The notes beneath the pieces were generated by a model. The model worked only from the letters and a program-made list of their open reading frames with translations, was not told where the DNA came from and searched no databases. From Deltaproteobacteria bacterium (lineage in GTDB: Bacteria; Desulfobacterota; Desulfarculia; Adiutricales; JAGVGV01): a stretch of DNA of 7,524 bases. Made by a program: the position numbers and the translations under genes. The DNA lies in contig JAGVGV010000412.1 of the NCBI GenBank assembly GCA_020056895.1, positions 1 to 7,524 on the forward strand. The letters are read 5' to 3'. Positions 5,912 through 7,524 of this stretch are shown in pieces. Numbering within the stretch: the first letter of the stretch is position 1; each line of letters starts with the position of its first letter.

Positions 5912-6589
5912 ATGCACCCCGAGGATGTCCGGCCCGAATACCTGGAACCCGCCGCGCTGATCCGTTGGGATGGAAGCCGGCTGCCCGAACGGGCGGCCCG
6001 CCTGACGGCCGGAATCGACGACGAAGCCGACCGGGCCCGATCCCTTTTTCTTTTTGTCCGGGATCAGGTGAAATACAATCCCTATTCCCCCTTTTGGCTG
6101 CCCGAACATTATTACCCGGAAAACGTCCTGGACCGGGGGTATGGGTACTGCGTTCAGAAATCGGCGCTATTGGTGGCGCTTCTTCGGATTTCGGGCATAC
6201 CGGCCCGGATGGTTTTCGCCGATATCCGTAACCACCGTTTTTCGGCCAAACTGTTGGATTACATGGGCGCCGACCTGTTCACCTACCACGCGTACGTGGA
6301 CCTTTTCGTGGGCGGCAAGTGGATTCAGGCCACGCCTTCCTTCGAAAAGGAACTGGCGGACAAGCTGGAGATTTTCCCCGTGGACTTCAACGGCCGGGAA
6401 ACGGCGGTTCTTCACCACTTGGACCGCCTTGGCCAGGTGCATATCGAATACGTCCGGGACATCGGCGTGTTCGCCGACGTGCCCCTGGGCGACCTTTTGG
6501 CCGCCTGGGACCGGGTGTATGGAGCGGAACGAGTCCAGCTATGGCGTCAGGCCTTCGAAGGCGGCCTGAGCCAGGATGCCTTGGCCTGA
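5912..6589 (+). CDS. Transglutaminase-like superfamily protein
   Basis: The 225-aa product has a transglutaminase-like (papain-related) core. Bacterial members are mostly cysteine peptidases or amidases rather than cross-linking enzymes (family knowledge). The nucleophile region is Y-G-Y-C80-V-Q-K-S-A-L-L-V-A-L-L-R, on the typical helix. The catalytic His is in Y-H126-A-Y-V-D-L, followed by G-G-K-W137. In most members an Asp follows four residues after that Trp; here the position is T141 (W-I-Q-A-T-P-S-F). Relatives I recall with A-T-P-A-F share this variation, so it may define a subclade. No signal peptide or membrane segment is seen, so it is probably cytoplasmic. A strong ribosome binding site (5897-5903, 8-nt spacing) supports ATG 5912. 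It lies 69 bp after the Usp gene and is last in the run, with a terminator overlapping its stop. The substrate is unknown. Confidence 0.88.
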   Translation: MHPEDVRPEYLEPAALIRWDGSRLPERAARLTAGIDDEADRARSLFLFVRDQVKYNPYSPFWLPEHYYPENVLDRGYGYCVQKSALLVALLRISGIPARMVFADIRNHRFSAKLLDYMGADLFTYHAYVDLFVGGKWIQATPSFEKELADKLEIFPVDFNGRETAVLHHLDRLGQVHIEYVRDIGVFADVPLGDLLAAWDRVYGAERVQLWRQAFEGGLSQDALA

Positions 6590-6595
6590 TTTTTT
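6570..6595 (+). terminator. Probable intrinsic terminator overlapping the transglutaminase-like gene's stop
   Basis: GCCAGG (6570-6575), loop ATG, then CCTTGGC (6579-6585) forms a 6-bp stem with one bulged T. It is followed after four bases by six Ts (6590-6595). The stop TGA (6587-6589) lies between stem and T-tract. An upstream TCAGGCC (6547-6553) can also pair with GGCCTGA at 6583-6589. The stem is modest, so termination may be partial. Confidence 0.45.
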
Positions 6596-6642
6596 GGGTT
6601 CTTCGCTATTTGGTGTGGTTAACTGGGGACCGGGAGAAGATC

Positions 6643-6754
6643 AGAAGTGAAAGAAAAAAGAAACTCGCCGTCGGCCTCATCCATAACAATTTAATATAAT
6701 ACAGTATTTTATGGGTTGAGCATAGCGGTCGCCCTTTTTTTCTCTTTCACTTCT
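6643..6754. repeat. 112-bp inverted-repeat element with AT-rich core (MITE-like or long hairpin)
   Basis: AGAAGTGAAAGA (6643-6654) and its exact reverse complement TCTTTCACTTCT (6743-6754) bound the element. The match continues inward through an A-tract (6655-6660) and a T-tract (6735-6741) with small length differences. The core (about 6681-6715) is A/T rich, unlike the rest of the window, and includes AATAC-A-GTATT (6698-6708). No clear target-site duplication flanks it and it carries no open frame. It could be a non-autonomous mobile element, a regulatory hairpin or a terminator remnant. Confidence 0.55.
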
Positions 6755-6820
6755 ACTATTCGCCCATTCAAAACAGCGAAGAGCCATTTTTTGTCCATGG
6801 GGGACATCTCTCGGGGATAG

Positions 6821-6834
6821 GGGGCCTTCGCCCC
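6821..6834 (+). repeat. Short G/C hairpin
   Basis: GGGGC, loop CTTC, GCCCC forms a perfect 5-bp stem with a tetraloop. It stands alone within the structured intergenic region and has no T-tract after it. Confidence 0.35.
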
Positions 6835-6869
6835 GGACATCCCTTCGGCCTTTCCCTTCCGCCCGCATA

Positions 6870-6901
6870 CCTTGGCCGCCGACCAAGGCGCTTACGCCTT
6901 G
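6870..6901 (+). repeat. Two overlapping, mutually exclusive hairpins
   Basis: CCTTGG (6870-6875) can pair with CCAAGG (6883-6888) across 7 nt. CAAGGCG (6884-6890) can instead pair with CGCCTTG (6895-6901) across a CTTA loop. The two stems share bases 6884-6888, so only one can form. They lie just upstream of the promoter at 6915, so on the plus strand they would belong to an upstream transcript, if any. Confidence 0.5.
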
Positions 6902-6914
6902 AGCGCGCCAACGG

Positions 6915-6943
6915 CTGACAGCCCTCCCCGTTTCTGGTATGGT
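6915..6943 (+). promoter_or_regulatory. Candidate extended -10 promoter for the gene at 6994
   Basis: CTGACA (6915-6920; 5 of 6 matches to TTGACA), a 17-bp spacer and TATGGT (6938-6943; 4 of 6 matches), with TG at 6935-6936 giving an extended -10. Transcription would begin near 6950 and leave a leader of about 44 nt. Confidence 0.5.
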
Positions 6944-6954
6944 TTTCAGGGGCC

Positions 6955-6985
6955 GGCGGTGAAAACCGCCCGTTCCTGAACGGAG
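6955..6985 (+). promoter_or_regulatory. Structured 5' leader: two adjacent hairpins ending at the Shine-Dalgarno
   Basis: GGCGGT-GAAA-ACCGCC (6955-6970) is a perfect 6-bp stem capped by a GNRA-type tetraloop. It is followed with no gap by CGTT-CCTG-AACG (6971-6982), whose last G is the first base of the ribosome binding site G-G-A-G (6982-6985). The start ATG at 6994 is 8 nt further on. The arrangement suggests control of translation or mRNA stability; that role is inference. Confidence 0.5.
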
Positions 6986-6993
6986 AACCATTC

Positions 6994-7380
6994 ATGGAAA
7001 AAACCGTAGCCGAACTGAAAAGCGCCATCCCTTTTAAAGAAACCACCAGCCCGGGCGACGTGTTGCTGATGCTCAGGGAAACCGGGGACGACGATTCCCC
7101 CCTGACCGCCGCGTACGCCTATGTCCAGGATATCCTTCGCGACCCCGCCAAAAAAGACGAATGGTGGCTGCTCCACCTGACATTTCTACTGGTTCCCCCC
7201 CAGCCGCAGGTGCTCATCCTCCAAACACCGCATTATACCGGCCAGGAAATCTTCACCATGGGCGGGAAAAAGGTGTTCATCCAGGCCTTGGACCTGGAAC
7301 AATTGAAGCCCCCCCAGGAGGGCGAACCGGACCCGCCCAGCCGCGACAAGCCCAAGCCGGGCCTCCGCCGCGTCAAGTAG
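6994..7380 (+). CDS. Hypothetical protein, 128 aa, unrecognised
   Basis: I do not recognise this family. Residues 1-50 look helical and acidic (a D-D-D run at 32-34, A-Y-A-Y-V-Q-D-I-L at 40-48). Residues about 56-103 look like a beta-rich core with aromatic and hydrophobic strands (E-W-W-L-L-H-L-T-F-L-L-V-P-P-Q-P, then V-L-I-L-Q-T-P-H-Y, and E-I-F-T-M-G-G-K-K-V-F-I). The tail (about 105-128) is rich in Pro, Lys, Arg and Asp and probably disordered. No signal peptide is present, and L60-V67 is too short to be a membrane span. The ATG at 6994 has a good ribosome binding site (6982-6985), its own candidate promoter and GC-rich codon use like the neighbours, all of which support a real gene. It follows a probable terminator, so it is likely a separate transcription unit from the run ending at 6589. 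The next gene may begin 15 bp after its stop. Confidence 0.8.
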   Translation: MEKTVAELKSAIPFKETTSPGDVLLMLRETGDDDSPLTAAYAYVQDILRDPAKKDEWWLLHLTFLLVPPQPQVLILQTPHYTGQEIFTMGGKKVFIQALDLEQLKPPQEGEPDPPSRDKPKPGLRRVK

Positions 7381-7395
7381 CCGGAGGCCAGGGGG

Positions 7396-7524
7396 TTGGT
7401 CCGCGCCGGAAATCATTTTTCCCATAATGCCGGGAGCCCGTCCGGAAGCCCAAGGCCGCCTCGCCGGCGGCGGGGCCTGTCCTGGCTTATAACCTTTGCT
7501 TGGGCCGCCGCCCTCCTGGCCGCC
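7396..7524 (+). CDS. Probable membrane or secreted protein, N-terminus only, TTG start
   Basis: An open frame continues to the window edge from a TTG at 7396, preceded by G-G-A-G-G (7382-7386) at a spacing of 9 nt. The 43 visible residues have a Pro/Ser-rich start, then R-R-R-R-G and a hydrophobic stretch (W-L-I-T-F-A-W-A-A-A-L-L-A-A) running to the edge. This is the pattern of a signal peptide or N-terminal membrane anchor with a positive flank. The frame is in phase with the preceding gene's stop and 15 bp beyond it, so the two would be co-transcribed. The true start could be later in the frame. With so little sequence the product cannot be named. Confidence 0.4.
   Translation, partial: MVRAGNHFSHNAGSPSGSPRPPRRRRGLSWLITFAWAAALLAA

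Larger units (their letters stand above)
6590..6993. other. 404-bp intergenic region rich in secondary structure
   Basis: This is the longest gene-free stretch in the window. From left to right it holds a T-tract, a 112-bp inverted-repeat element with an AT-rich core, the hairpin GGGGC-CTTC-GCCCC (6821-6834), a pair of overlapping hairpins (6870-6901), a promoter (6915-6943) and a structured leader for the gene at 6994. Reading frames across it are short, out of step with the local codon bias and overlap these elements, so I call no gene here. Confidence 0.7.

Noticed and set aside
6677..7046. Two minus-strand frames across the intergenic region and the start of the 6994 gene
   Set aside because: They overlap the inverted-repeat element, several hairpins, the promoter and a better-supported plus-strand gene; their products look like Arg/Gly-rich noise.
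7427..7492. Short ATG frame near the right edge
   Set aside because: It stops after 21 codons at a TAA, while another frame through the same bases encodes a plausible signal-like segment.

Overview
This is a GC-rich bacterial window with tightly packed genes. Codon use is strongly biased (CGG for Arg, GCC for Ala, GTG for Val), and CCGG and GGCC are common. Gene content (a degenerate receiver protein, M17 aminopeptidase, a MazG-type pyrophosphohydrolase, a UPF0280/ApbE-like protein, a DUF1343/NamZ-like protein, a tandem universal stress protein and a transglutaminase-like protein) fits a GC-rich Desulfobacterota (former Deltaproteobacteria) chromosome. That placement is inference, because there is no rRNA or tRNA to anchor it. 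No CRISPR array, phage gene, transposase or RNA gene is visible.

Layout. Positions 1-517 (minus strand) hold the N-terminal part of a receiver-like protein whose conserved phosphorylation residues are all replaced. A strong sigma70-type promoter sits so close that the mRNA is predicted to be leaderless. Positions 518-914 form a divergent intergenic region with an AT-rich patch, a short palindrome, two competing hairpins and a weak candidate promoter for pepA. Positions 915-6589 hold six plus-strand genes: pepA, a mazG-like gene, a UPF0280 gene, a namZ-like DUF1343 gene, a two-domain universal stress protein gene and a transglutaminase-like gene. Gaps of 8-80 bp suggest one operon or a few overlapping transcription units, and a probable intrinsic terminator overlaps the last stop codon.

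Positions 6590-6993 are about 400 bp without a gene. They hold a 112-bp element bounded by inverted repeats with an AT-rich core (MITE-like), a series of hairpins with mutually exclusive pairings, an extended -10 promoter and a structured 5' leader. These lead into an unrecognised 128-aa gene (6994-7380). A probable membrane or secreted protein appears to start from a TTG codon at 7396 and runs off the window.

How the genes may work together. PepA, the NamZ-like protein and the transglutaminase-like protein could all act on peptides or muropeptides, and none shows a signal peptide. The MazG-like and Usp proteins suggest nucleotide housekeeping and stress functions. A shared pathway is a hypothesis only. 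The points most worth a second look are the fully degenerate receiver with its leaderless promoter, the Glu-to-Gln change in the NamZ signature, the inverted-repeat element at 6643-6754, and the structured leader of the unknown gene at 6994.
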